Part shown: in pieces, positions 1 to 7,912 of the stretch | Position numbering within the stretch: position 1 is the first letter of the stretch | How the letters are laid out: every line of letters begins with the position of its first letter | Source of the DNA: an uncultured Oscillospiraceae bacterium | Lineage (GTDB): Bacteria; Bacillota; Clostridia; Oscillospirales; Oscillospiraceae | Assembly: GCA_910579725.1 (NCBI GenBank) | Contig: CAJTUD010000027.1 | Coordinates: 1-37,211, forward strand | Direction of reading: 5' to 3' | DNA length: 37,211 bases | Translations under genes and position numbers: made by a program | The notes under the pieces: generated by a model | The model's database searches: none | Told to the model about the DNA's origin: nothing | What the model saw: only the letters and a program-made list of their open reading frames with translations

Positions 1-188
1 CCTGCATTGGTTTGTCGCTTCTGCTTATTGTTAGCTTTTTTGAAGATTGCTATAAGTCGATAAGAGTTAATAGTGATGAAATGGGTAAATTAAGAGACTT
101 GCTTGATTTTACAGAAAAGAAAATATATGGAGCTGAGTTTAGCTATGGCGCAACCTATTGGATAGCTGACGGAGAGAATGACGCGTGA
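1..188 (+). CDS. 3' end of an unidentified gene (partial, cut by the window edge)
   Basis: An open frame enters from the left edge (reading from base 3) and runs 61 codons to a TGA at 186-188. The visible tail starts with a hydrophobic stretch (CIGLSLLLIVSFF) and continues as a charged, soluble-looking segment ending in GENDA. I do not recognise a family. The stop overlaps the GTG start of the following methyltransferase in a GTGA arrangement, so the two are very probably translationally coupled, which makes this the upstream partner of the modification genes. It could be a nuclease, ATPase or other defence subunit, but nothing in 61 residues decides that. The AT-rich composition matches the next two genes. 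Confidence 0.6.
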   Translation, partial: CIGLSLLLIVSFFEDCYKSIRVNSDEMGKLRDLLDFTEKKIYGAEFSYGATYWIADGENDA

Positions 189-2062
189 GAAATTTTGAAT
201 ATATTAAAGAGGGGATGAAGTCAGAAGCGCATACCCCGGTTTACAAAATGCATAAGTATTTTGCACGCAGACCGCAGAATGTATTTAGAGAGCTTGCAGA
301 AAATTACTCAAAGCCTGGAGACACAGTATTAGATGTATTCTGCGGTGGAGGAGTTACTCTGTTTGAGGGAACTTCTATCGGAAGAAAAGTAATTGCAAAT
401 GATATCAATCCCCTTGCGACATTTGTTTCAGACATGGAAGTCACCCAAGTAGATAAGAAAACATATTTAACAGCAATTTCTGAAATTCGTGATGATGTTA
501 AAGAACTCTCAGATAAACTCTTTTTAACACATAATCGTGATACCAAAGAATTGTTGCCGGTTCGATGGTTTGAACTTGCCTACAAAGTGAAGTGTCCTGA
601 ATGCGGTACAGAGATTGTGCTATCAAATGACAATAAAGCTGATCGAGCAGGCATGTATCATTGTTCTGCTTGCGGAACTGATTCAGCAGGTGTTGATTGT
701 GAAAATATTGGTACTGAGCTGATAAGTGTAACATACAAAGTGACAACCAGAGCCACACGAAGAACTGTATCGCCCGATGAATTTGATGTAAAGGTAAAAG
801 AGGACTGCGAACGGGATTATGAGAAGTATGTGAAAGATCTCAAGTTATGGATACCAGACATAGAGATTCCGGAGACTTGGGACAGACAGCAAGAAGACTG
901 CCTGTATAGAAAAGGTGTGGCAAAATTTGAAGACTTCTTTATGAAAAGAAGTCTAATAGTTATGGGCTTTTTTCTTAAAAAGATACATGAGAAAAAGGAA
1001 ACAGTATCAAAGGATGTATTCAATCTGTTGCTATTAACTTTTAGTGCAACTTTGAGATATACGAACAATCTAACTATTTCCACAAACTCTTGGCAAGACG
1101 GAAGGCCAGTGGCCTGGGCAAAACATGCTTATTGGCTATCGTATCAATTTGTTGAGGTTAATCCTATAGAGTATATTGATAAGCGTGTTACGGCCATGAA
1201 AGCAGCTCTGGATTTTCAGAAAGAACGATTGCCGCAATTAGTAAAAGTGAGCAGTCAAAAAGAACTGCTTGAAAATGAGCATAGTTACATGTTGCTAAAT
1301 CAGGATTCGGCGGATCTTCCAATAGCAGATGAGTCCGTTGACCTTGTTTTGACTGACCCGCCTTACGGCGGTAATGTTCAATACGGAGAATTATCAGCAT
1401 TTTGGCTCGCGTGGCTCTATCCTGATCTTGGCTTAGAAAAAAGCCGGGTCATCGATCTTTCGAGAGAAATACTGGTTAATCGTAAAAAACGAAAGAAGTC
1501 AAAAGACCATGAATTCTATTATCAGGGTTTGTTAGGTGTGTTCAGAGAGTGTTATAGAGTATTAAAGGATGGAAGGCCGCTGGTTTTTACCTTTAACAAC
1601 AAGGATCCTAAAGTATGGATGGCTGTGATGAAGGCAGCATTAGACGCTGGTTTTGTACTTGAAGATGACGGAGTTATTTATCAGGAGCCGATTGAGAATT
1701 ATATTAATACCGCTCATACAAAATATTCCGGTGCACTACTTGGTGATTTCATATATACATTTTTGAAAGACAAGAATGCAAAAACTACATTAAATGAAAA
1801 CATAAGTGAAGAGAATCTGCATAAAAAGATTGAAGAGGCTATTGATTATAAGATCTGTGAAACGGTGAAAAAGCAGGAATCCACTACAAATGAAATCTAC
1901 ATAGAGGTGTTCAGGCAAATAATACCGCTGTTGGCATCACTCGCAATGGAACGGCGAAACTTTAAATACACAGCAGATTTATTTAAGAATACTGGTATAG
2001 AAGATAAGATTAAGAAATTATGTATTTGGGATGAAAACAAGAAAAAATGGAGGATGGCGTAA
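185..2062 (+). CDS. DNA methyltransferase with DPPY motif and inserted zinc ribbon
   Basis: This 625-residue protein looks like an S-adenosylmethionine-dependent DNA amino-methyltransferase, acting on adenine N6 or cytosine N4. The SAM-binding motif I is near residues 48-58 (VLDVFCGGGVTLF) and is followed by the acidic ANDINP motif. A CPEC...CSAC zinc ribbon lies near residues 136-163, and the catalytic DPPYGGNVQYGE motif IV is near residue 388, so motif I precedes motif IV with a long insert that may recognise target DNA. The N-terminus (HTPVYKMHKYFARRP) resembles DUF1156-type methylases. The GTG start overlaps the upstream stop and has a GGAGAG ribosome binding site. It is followed by a second methyltransferase joined through TAATG. 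No nuclease is visible, and AT-rich composition suggests transfer. The modified base is not determinable from sequence. Confidence 0.85.
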   Translation: MRNFEYIKEGMKSEAHTPVYKMHKYFARRPQNVFRELAENYSKPGDTVLDVFCGGGVTLFEGTSIGRKVIANDINPLATFVSDMEVTQVDKKTYLTAISEIRDDVKELSDKLFLTHNRDTKELLPVRWFELAYKVKCPECGTEIVLSNDNKADRAGMYHCSACGTDSAGVDCENIGTELISVTYKVTTRATRRTVSPDEFDVKVKEDCERDYEKYVKDLKLWIPDIEIPETWDRQQEDCLYRKGVAKFEDFFMKRSLIVMGFFLKKIHEKKETVSKDVFNLLLLTFSATLRYTNNLTISTNSWQDGRPVAWAKHAYWLSYQFVEVNPIEYIDKRVTAMKAALDFQKERLPQLVKVSSQKELLENEHSYMLLNQDSADLPIADESVDLVLTDPPYGGNVQYGELSAFWLAWLYPDLGLEKSRVIDLSREILVNRKKRKKSKDHEFYYQGLLGVFRECYRVLKDGRPLVFTFNNKDPKVWMAVMKAALDAGFVLEDDGVIYQEPIENYINTAHTKYSGALLGDFIYTFLKDKNAKTTLNENISEENLHKKIEEAIDYKICETVKKQESTTNEIYIEVFRQIIPLLASLAMERRNFKYTADLFKNTGIEDKIKKLCIWDENKKKWRMA

Positions 2063-3429
2063 TGGCTGGAGCATCGTCTGCTCTCACAGACAATTTAGTG
2101 GTGGCTCAAGCTCAATTCCACTCTGATGCTGTTTGCAAGACACTATTAGCGGATTGTGAAAATCGATATCGCTTTGAGAATGAAACCAAACTGTTTGCGG
2201 ATCTTGTTAACTTCTCAACAGCTAAGAATCAACCTTATCAAAGGTGGGTAAGGTATAGAGAGGGCTACTCACCAATTCTGGTAAAAGAATTGATAAAAAG
2301 ATCGCAGATTAACCATGAAAAAATGTTTGTTGCAGATCCGATGATGGGATCCGGAAGTACATTGGTGGCTGCAAAAGAGTTAGGTTTTGATACAATGGGA
2401 ATTGATATTAATCCGTATTGCGAAATCATTACAAATTTGAAACTATCAAGTCCGGATGAAAAAGAACTGTGTGAATTGACTGATTTGGTAAGCAGGCCAT
2501 TTTGGGAAAGTGAAGTATTGTCGGAGAATGACAATCCGCCACTTTCAGATTATTTCCCTGAAACAAACCTTGAGATGGTACAAAAAATACGTCAATGGAT
2601 CGGAAAAATCCCAGAAGGATTTTGTAAGTCCACATTACATGCAGCATGGTTTTTCTGTTTGGAAAACTCATCAAATAGAAAAAAGGATGGAAACGGCCTG
2701 GCGACAAGACCTGCACCAATAGATAATGTGTCTGAATTCTTCATTACAACTGTAAAGGATATTGCAGAAGATTTTAAGCTTCATCCTTTGGATGATAACA
2801 CTAACTATGTAAGGACATGTTCAGCACTTCAATTTAGTGCATGTGTATCTGAGTATAAGGAAGAAATAGGAAAAGAATTGGGGTGTGTTATCTTTTCACC
2901 GCCCTACGCAAATTCTTTTGATTATTTTGAGTCATATAAGTTGGAGCTCCTTTTTGGTGGGCTGATTTCACAATCGGAATTTTGCGACAGAAAAAAAGAA
3001 TTAATTCGAAATTACAGGCATAGTAATAAGCATGAAGTAACATGTGGTATTGATATTGCAGAGGCGCTATGCCGCGAAATAAATGAAGAAATCCCCAAAA
3101 AGGAAGCCAAGACAGGCAAAAAAGATGGTAGAACTCGTTTAATGCCCAACATGATTCGAGATTATTTCAGCGATATGAATAGTGTCTTGAAGGAAATATA
3201 TGAATCCCTTTCCGTTGGGGGCACTTGCTACATCGTAGTTGATCAGAGTGCATATGTTGGAGTAATAATTCCCACTGATACCATACTGGCATTGCTGGCA
3301 GAGCGAAAAGGTTTTACTGTAGAAAAAATCTCGATTTGCAGAAAGGCAGCTACATCAGGGCAGCAGCTTAAGCAGTATCCATATTTAAAAAACACGCTTA
3401 GAGAGAGCATTGTTTGCCTAAAAAAGTGA
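2062..3429 (+). CDS. DNA methyltransferase with SPPY motif
   Basis: This is a second SAM-dependent DNA amino-methyltransferase of 455 residues. Motif I reads ADPMMGSGSTLVAA and is followed by GIDINPYCE. The catalytic motif IV is FSPPYANSFDYFESYKLEL; SPPY is common in N4-cytosine and some N6-adenine enzymes. I placed the start at the ATG at 2062 because TGGAGG (2048-2053) lies eight bases upstream and the codon overlaps the preceding stop as TAATG. An ATG at 2047 is in frame but has no well-placed ribosome binding site. Tight coupling to the first enzyme suggests both act on one system, either as a two-strand pair for an asymmetric site or as a heteromer. The gene ends before a long inverted repeat and converges on ftsK. 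Confidence 0.85.
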   Translation: MAGASSALTDNLVVAQAQFHSDAVCKTLLADCENRYRFENETKLFADLVNFSTAKNQPYQRWVRYREGYSPILVKELIKRSQINHEKMFVADPMMGSGSTLVAAKELGFDTMGIDINPYCEIITNLKLSSPDEKELCELTDLVSRPFWESEVLSENDNPPLSDYFPETNLEMVQKIRQWIGKIPEGFCKSTLHAAWFFCLENSSNRKKDGNGLATRPAPIDNVSEFFITTVKDIAEDFKLHPLDDNTNYVRTCSALQFSACVSEYKEEIGKELGCVIFSPPYANSFDYFESYKLELLFGGLISQSEFCDRKKELIRNYRHSNKHEVTCGIDIAEALCREINEEIPKKEAKTGKKDGRTRLMPNMIRDYFSDMNSVLKEIYESLSVGGTCYIVVDQSAYVGVIIPTDTILALLAERKGFTVEKISICRKAATSGQQLKQYPYLKNTLRESIVCLKK

Positions 3430-3470
3430 CCGCCACGGGTATTGAGCTGATTTGATATCGCTATATATGA

Positions 3471-3534
3471 ATGCTCCCCATAGAGTAGGCAAGCAGGATC
3501 CCTATCCTCTGTACGCCTATTCTATGGGGAGCAT
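3471..3534. terminator. Long inverted repeat between convergent genes
   Basis: A 20-base arm at 3471-3490 is matched by its reverse complement at 3515-3534 with one mismatch, around a 24-base centre. The centre can form a small inner hairpin (AGGAT/ATCCT). It lies between the convergent methyltransferase (ends 3429) and ftsK (ends 3552), so a bidirectional terminator is the simplest reading, although a clean T-run is missing on both sides. It also sits at the composition change between AT-rich and GC-rich DNA and could be a trace of a mobile element end. Confidence 0.6.
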
Positions 3535-3551
3535 ATCACTCCGGCGGTTTT

Positions 3552-6203
3552 CTATTCGTCCTCCCAGGGCGCGGCGTCCTCGTCCAATGGCTCTGATGGT
3601 CCGGACAAGGGAGTGCCCATTTGAATCTCCTGCCACTTGGCGCGGGTGATGAGGAGCTGACGGGGTTTGGAGCCCTCGAAGGGACCTACATATCCCTTCT
3701 GCTCCATCTGATCCACCAACCGGGCAGCCCGGGAGTAGCCCAACTTCAACCGGCGCTGGAGCATGGATACCGACGCCTGCCCGGTCTCCAGAATGACCTC
3801 CACGGCGGCGGGGAGCAGCTCGTCGGTCCCCTCGTCCTCCGCCGGTTCTCCGCCGGAAGAGGGAGAGCCGTTTTTCCTCTCCTTTTCCTGCACGTTTTCC
3901 TCAATTTTCTGCATGACCTCGTCGGAGTACTGGGCCTCACCGGTGGACTTGACAAAGCTGACCACCCGCTCAATCTCCTCGGGAGTGATGTAGCAGCCCT
4001 GCACTCGAGTGGGCTTGCTGGAGCCGATGGGGGCGTAAAGCATGTCGCCCCGTCCCACCAGTTTTTCCGCTCCGGTGGCGTCCAGAATGATCCGGGAGTT
4101 GATGGCATCCTTTACGGCGAAGGCGATGCGGCTGGGGATGTTGGCCTTCATCAAGCCGGTAATCACGTCGGCCCGGGGACTTTGGGTGGCAATAACCAGA
4201 TGCATCCCGGCGGCGCGGCCCATCTGGGCCACACGGCAGATGGACTCCTCCACCTCCTTGGCAGCCACCGTCATCAGGTCTGCCAGCTCGTCAATGACCA
4301 CCACTACCGACGCCATATGGGGTACGTCCTCCCGCTGAAGGGCCAGAGCATTATACTCTTCCAGTTTCTTCACGCCCAGCTCAGAGAAGGTTTTGTACCG
4401 CTTCATCATCTCATAAACCGCCCATTGCAGCGCGCCGGCCGCCTTTTTCGGATCGGTGACAACGGGGATGAGCAGATGGGGGATGCCATTGTAGGGGGCC
4501 AGTTCCACCATCTTGGGGTCCACCATGATGAAACGGACATCCTCGGGGCTGGACTTATAGAGCAGGCTGATGATCAGGGAATTGGTGCATACCGATTTAC
4601 CGGAACCGGTGGTACCGGCGATGAGCAGATGGGGCAGCTTGGCGATATCCCCCACAATGTCACGATTGTTGATGTCCCGGCCTACAGCGAAAGACACTTG
4701 GGATCTGTGAGTCACAAAGGTTTTTGATTCGATCACGTCCCGGATCAGCACAGGGCTCACCGTCCGGTTGGGCACCTCAATGCCTACCACGGAGCTTTTA
4801 TCCGGTATGGGGGCGATCCGCACCCCAACCGCTCCCAGAGCCAAGGCGATATCGTCGGCGAGATTAGTCACTTTGCTGAGCTTCACTCCCTGGGCCAGCG
4901 TGAATTCATACTGCGTAATGGCCGGACCCCGGATCACATCCCCCGGGACAGCGTCCACACCGAAGCTGCGAAGGGTGTCCGCCAGACGCTGCGCTGTGGA
5001 GCGAAGCTCTGCTCCGGCTTCAATGTAATTATCCTGCAAATTTTCCTCCAGCAGAGTAACGGGCGGATAGCCGTAGTCATCCGCTCCGGCGGCCATAGTG
5101 CTGGCAATCTCCGCCGTCACCTGGGCGGCAGCTTCTTCAAGCTCCTCTGCAGCGTTCTTCTTTTTCCGGCGCTCCTCCGGCGGGGAAGCGGGGGTGGGAG
5201 GAGACACCGGCTGCTGGGGCGCGGGCTGGGATACAGACTGAGGCGCGGATTCCGGCTGCGGCAGAGACTCCGGCAGGGGCTCCGGCTGCGGGACAGGGAT
5301 AGGTTCAGGTTCCGGCAGGGAATCGGGCAGAGACTCCGCCGGAGTTTCCTCGTGGGAGGAGAGCACATCTGCCGGGGTCAGCCGCTCCTTCCCCCGTGGC
5401 TGGAAAAAGCTCTTTTTCTCTGCCGGAGATTCCGGTGCGGTCTCTGGCGGCAGGGGGCTTCCCCCCAGGGGCGTGCCATCCAGAGGGATGTCAATAACGG
5501 CTTTGGCCCTGCTGGTTCCAGTGGGCTGTGCCGGACGCCTGGGCGGTGCCGTACGGCGGGGTGGAGGTTCCGGGTAGTCCTCTTCCTCGTAACCCTCCCG
5601 CTCCCTCCACAGCTCCATCAGCATGGCGGGCGTTACCTGGGCCACTACCATCAGCATAGTCAGCAGAAGTACGATGAAAACGATCACCGACGCAGGCTTG
5701 CCCAGCACAGCCACGAAGCCGTGGGCGGTCCCGCCGGAGAGGACACCGCCAGATTCCAGGGTGAAGCCTGTCTCCCACAAAGTGGGGAACAGCTTGGCTG
5801 CATCAGAGAGGTCCAGCTTGCAAAAGAGCATGTGACATACCCCACCGAAGAGGTAAGGCGTCAGCAGGGCGCAGGCTGTGCGCAGGGCTACGGGCCGCCC
5901 CCGGTGGGTTATCAGCACCCAGGCCGCCGCCATCAGGGCGGGAACCATCAGGTAATACCCCACGCCAAAAAGGCCTTTGCAGGCCCGGGGAATCAGATTG
6001 ATCAGCCAGCCGTCTCCGGTGAAGTAGCTGACCAGTACAATCAGCGCCAGAAGCAGCATGACCATGCCCCCCACCTCCCGGCGGATGGGGCGCTTGGCGT
6101 TTTTGACGGCGGCCCGAGACTTAGAGGTGCTCCCAGAGCGGGAGCTGCTGCTTTTTGCTGCGCTGCGGGCGCCGGATGTGGTTTTCTTTCGTGTCGTTGC
6201 CAT
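3552..6203 (-). CDS. ftsK: DNA translocase FtsK/SpoIIIE
   Basis: This 883-residue membrane-anchored ATPase pumps chromosomal DNA through the division or sporulation septum. A Lys/Arg/Ser-rich N-terminus precedes about four membrane segments (roughly residues 45-190). A long Pro/Glu linker (roughly 210-345) follows, then the motor with Walker A GTTGSGKSV near residue 530 and Walker B VVVIDELADLM near 638. A C-terminal winged-helix gamma domain (roughly 790-855) ends with GYVGPFEGSKPRQLLI and would read oriented chromosomal sequences. The ATG follows a GAGGGAG ribosome binding site that overlaps the end of the NUDIX gene. Whether it is the vegetative FtsK or the sporulation SpoIIIE role cannot be told here. 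Confidence 0.96.
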   Translation of the reverse strand: MATTRKKTTSGARSAAKSSSSRSGSTSKSRAAVKNAKRPIRREVGGMVMLLLALIVLVSYFTGDGWLINLIPRACKGLFGVGYYLMVPALMAAAWVLITHRGRPVALRTACALLTPYLFGGVCHMLFCKLDLSDAAKLFPTLWETGFTLESGGVLSGGTAHGFVAVLGKPASVIVFIVLLLTMLMVVAQVTPAMLMELWREREGYEEEDYPEPPPRRTAPPRRPAQPTGTSRAKAVIDIPLDGTPLGGSPLPPETAPESPAEKKSFFQPRGKERLTPADVLSSHEETPAESLPDSLPEPEPIPVPQPEPLPESLPQPESAPQSVSQPAPQQPVSPPTPASPPEERRKKKNAAEELEEAAAQVTAEIASTMAAGADDYGYPPVTLLEENLQDNYIEAGAELRSTAQRLADTLRSFGVDAVPGDVIRGPAITQYEFTLAQGVKLSKVTNLADDIALALGAVGVRIAPIPDKSSVVGIEVPNRTVSPVLIRDVIESKTFVTHRSQVSFAVGRDINNRDIVGDIAKLPHLLIAGTTGSGKSVCTNSLIISLLYKSSPEDVRFIMVDPKMVELAPYNGIPHLLIPVVTDPKKAAGALQWAVYEMMKRYKTFSELGVKKLEEYNALALQREDVPHMASVVVVIDELADLMTVAAKEVEESICRVAQMGRAAGMHLVIATQSPRADVITGLMKANIPSRIAFAVKDAINSRIILDATGAEKLVGRGDMLYAPIGSSKPTRVQGCYITPEEIERVVSFVKSTGEAQYSDEVMQKIEENVQEKERKNGSPSSGGEPAEDEGTDELLPAAVEVILETGQASVSMLQRRLKLGYSRAARLVDQMEQKGYVGPFEGSKPRQLLITRAKWQEIQMGTPLSGPSEPLDEDAAPWEDE

Positions 6204-6215
6204 GGTTCTCCCTCT

Positions 6216-6755
6216 TTAGTTAAAATGCTCTGCGATGATCCGATCAAAGGCTTCCTGATAATCCAGGAAACGGCGGCGGAGAACGTCCACAAAACGATCC
6301 TCCAACAGGAACCGCTTGAACGCCTCATAGGGCAGCAGCTCATACGCGGTTGTTTCACCCTTCTGGAGGCGGATGGTCTGTCCGGAAGGATCGAAGAACG
6401 TGACGAAGCAGTGATAGATGGAGGAGCAGAGCCCTTCCGCTCCCTTCCATGTACCCATGTAGACCGGATGCAGGTTCTGAGACGATACGGTGATACCTGT
6501 TTCTTCCCGCAGTTCCCGGAGTGCTCCCTGAAGAGGTGTTTCTCCTTTCAGCACCGAGCCGCCGGTATATTCCCAGCAGCCGCCCCAGGATTTATCCGGG
6601 TGCCGCCGGGTGAGCAGTACCCGTCCATCGCAGGTTACAGGCAGTACCTCCGCCACCAGGTGATAGATGCCATCAGGTACGGGCTCACCCCGGATGAGGT
6701 CGAAGCCCAGGAGGTTCCCCTCCCGATCGTAGGCATCCCATACCTCTTTTGCCAT
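6216..6755 (-). CDS. NUDIX hydrolase
   Basis: This is a 179-residue NUDIX-fold pyrophosphohydrolase. The NUDIX box spans the region beginning GSVLKGETPLQ and ending ELREETGI, with the expected glycine, the RE..EE metal-binding glutamates and the closing glycine. The N-terminal segment (VWDAYDREGNLLG) resembles the subgroup annotated as MutT/isopentenyl-isomerase-like NUDIX proteins. The substrate is probably a nucleoside diphosphate derivative but cannot be read from the sequence. It lies 27 bases after uppP and 12 bases before ftsK on the same strand, so all three are probably co-transcribed. AGGAGAG supports the ATG start. Confidence 0.9.
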   Translation of the reverse strand: MAKEVWDAYDREGNLLGFDLIRGEPVPDGIYHLVAEVLPVTCDGRVLLTRRHPDKSWGGCWEYTGGSVLKGETPLQGALRELREETGITVSSQNLHPVYMGTWKGAEGLCSSIYHCFVTFFDPSGQTIRLQKGETTAYELLPYEAFKRFLLEDRFVDVLRRRFLDYQEAFDRIIAEHFN

Positions 6756-6782
6756 GATTCCACTCTCCTATGTACGCATCTG

Positions 6783-7655
6783 TCAGGCCGCAGCGGTCAG
6801 CCAGGGAAGGAGGTGGAACGCCTTGAGCAGGCTGAGGATCACAGTGATGGCCCCCGCCGCCCAGCAGTAATAGGCAAACGCACCGAACTTGCCCTTGTCC
6901 GCCACCATCCGTACCAGCCGGATGGACAGATAACCGCTGACCGCCGCTGCCGCCACGCCCAGCATGTAACCGGGAATCAGCTTCACATCAATACCGCCGG
7001 CCTCCACCACATCCTTTATTTGAAGGATATTAGCCCCTAACACGGCAGGTATGGACAATAAGAAAGCGAAGCGAACAGCAAACCGGCGCTCAAATCCCCG
7101 GAAGCAGCCCATGCAGATGGTCATACCGGACCGGGAGATACCGGGACAGGTAGCAATGGCCTGCCCCACGCCTACCAAAAGGACATCCGCCATGGTGGCG
7201 GTGCGCTCGCTTTTTCTTCCCTTCCGGATGCGGTCGCAGAAGAACAGCAGCAGCCCTGTGACCAGCAGAGCCCCGCCCACAAAGAAGGTGTTGGCGTACA
7301 GTCCCTCCACGGCGTCCTTGATGGGCAGAACCAAAAACAACGGCAACGTGCCCACCAGGATCAGCAGAATCATCCGCCGGGCGGAGGGAATCCTCCCGGA
7401 ACTCCTCCCGCCGGCAGCGCCGCCAATCATGCGGAAAAATTCCAGCACCATTTCCCTGATATCGGACCAGTAGGCCACAAATACTGCCGCCAAGGTCCCC
7501 AGATGGAGCAGCACGTCGAAAAATACGTCGTCCGCGCCCTCCATTCCCAGGTTCAGCAGATTTTGCGCGATGGAAAGATGGCCGGAGCTGGAGATGGGCA
7601 GGAATTCCGCCACGCCCTGGATAATCCCCAGAAGCAAAGCATTAAGCACAGTCAC
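6783..7655 (-). CDS. uppP: Undecaprenyl-diphosphatase UppP (BacA)
   Basis: This 290-residue integral membrane protein dephosphorylates undecaprenyl diphosphate to recycle the lipid carrier of peptidoglycan synthesis. It gives intrinsic bacitracin tolerance in many bacteria. The two family signatures are present: GVAEFLPISSSGHL near residue 15 and PGISRSGMTI near residue 170, with several hydrophobic helices between and after them. Length is normal for the family. The start is GTG, supported by GAGGAGG seven bases upstream. It heads a probable uppP-NUDIX-ftsK transcription unit. Confidence 0.96.
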   Translation of the reverse strand: MTVLNALLLGIIQGVAEFLPISSSGHLSIAQNLLNLGMEGADDVFFDVLLHLGTLAAVFVAYWSDIREMVLEFFRMIGGAAGGRSSGRIPSARRMILLILVGTLPLFLVLPIKDAVEGLYANTFFVGGALLVTGLLLFFCDRIRKGRKSERTATMADVLLVGVGQAIATCPGISRSGMTICMGCFRGFERRFAVRFAFLLSIPAVLGANILQIKDVVEAGGIDVKLIPGYMLGVAAAAVSGYLSIRLVRMVADKGKFGAFAYYCWAAGAITVILSLLKAFHLLPWLTAAA

Positions 7656-7812
7656 AGTGAAGCCTCCTCAAATTCATATCTTTTTCTATGATAGCACAAC
7701 AGTTTGCAATTTTCCACAGTTTTTTGCCGGGGTTTTCCAGGTTCGAAAAATCTTAAGGAAGCGAGGGAGACCCATCCCTGCCGCCGGGAGGGTACACGCG
7801 GAAAATCTGCCG

Positions 7813-7841
7813 TTGAAGATTTTCTGCTTTTGGTCTATACT
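7813..7841 (+). promoter_or_regulatory. Putative sigma-A promoter of the SUV3-like helicase
   Basis: TTGAAG (7813-7818) and TATACT (7836-7841) are separated by 17 bases and lie about 70 bases before the helicase start. The call is by consensus only. The rest of the 257-base divergent gap between uppP and the helicase shows nothing else clear. Confidence 0.5.
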
Positions 7842-7912
7842 ATAGTGGACCAATTGAAAAAAGAGGGCCCGGCGGTTTCTGATTCTGTCTGCCGGTTGGA
7901 AGGGGACGCGCC

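Noticed and set aside
1..3429. BREX, DISARM or another named defence system
   Set aside because: Only two methyltransferases and a gene fragment are visible; no PglZ, helicase, phospholipase D or nuclease gene is present in the window to support a named system.
5352..7040. 562-codon plus-strand frame across ftsK, NUDIX and uppP
   Set aside because: It is antisense to three well-supported genes, has His/Gly/Gln-rich shadow composition and no family motifs.
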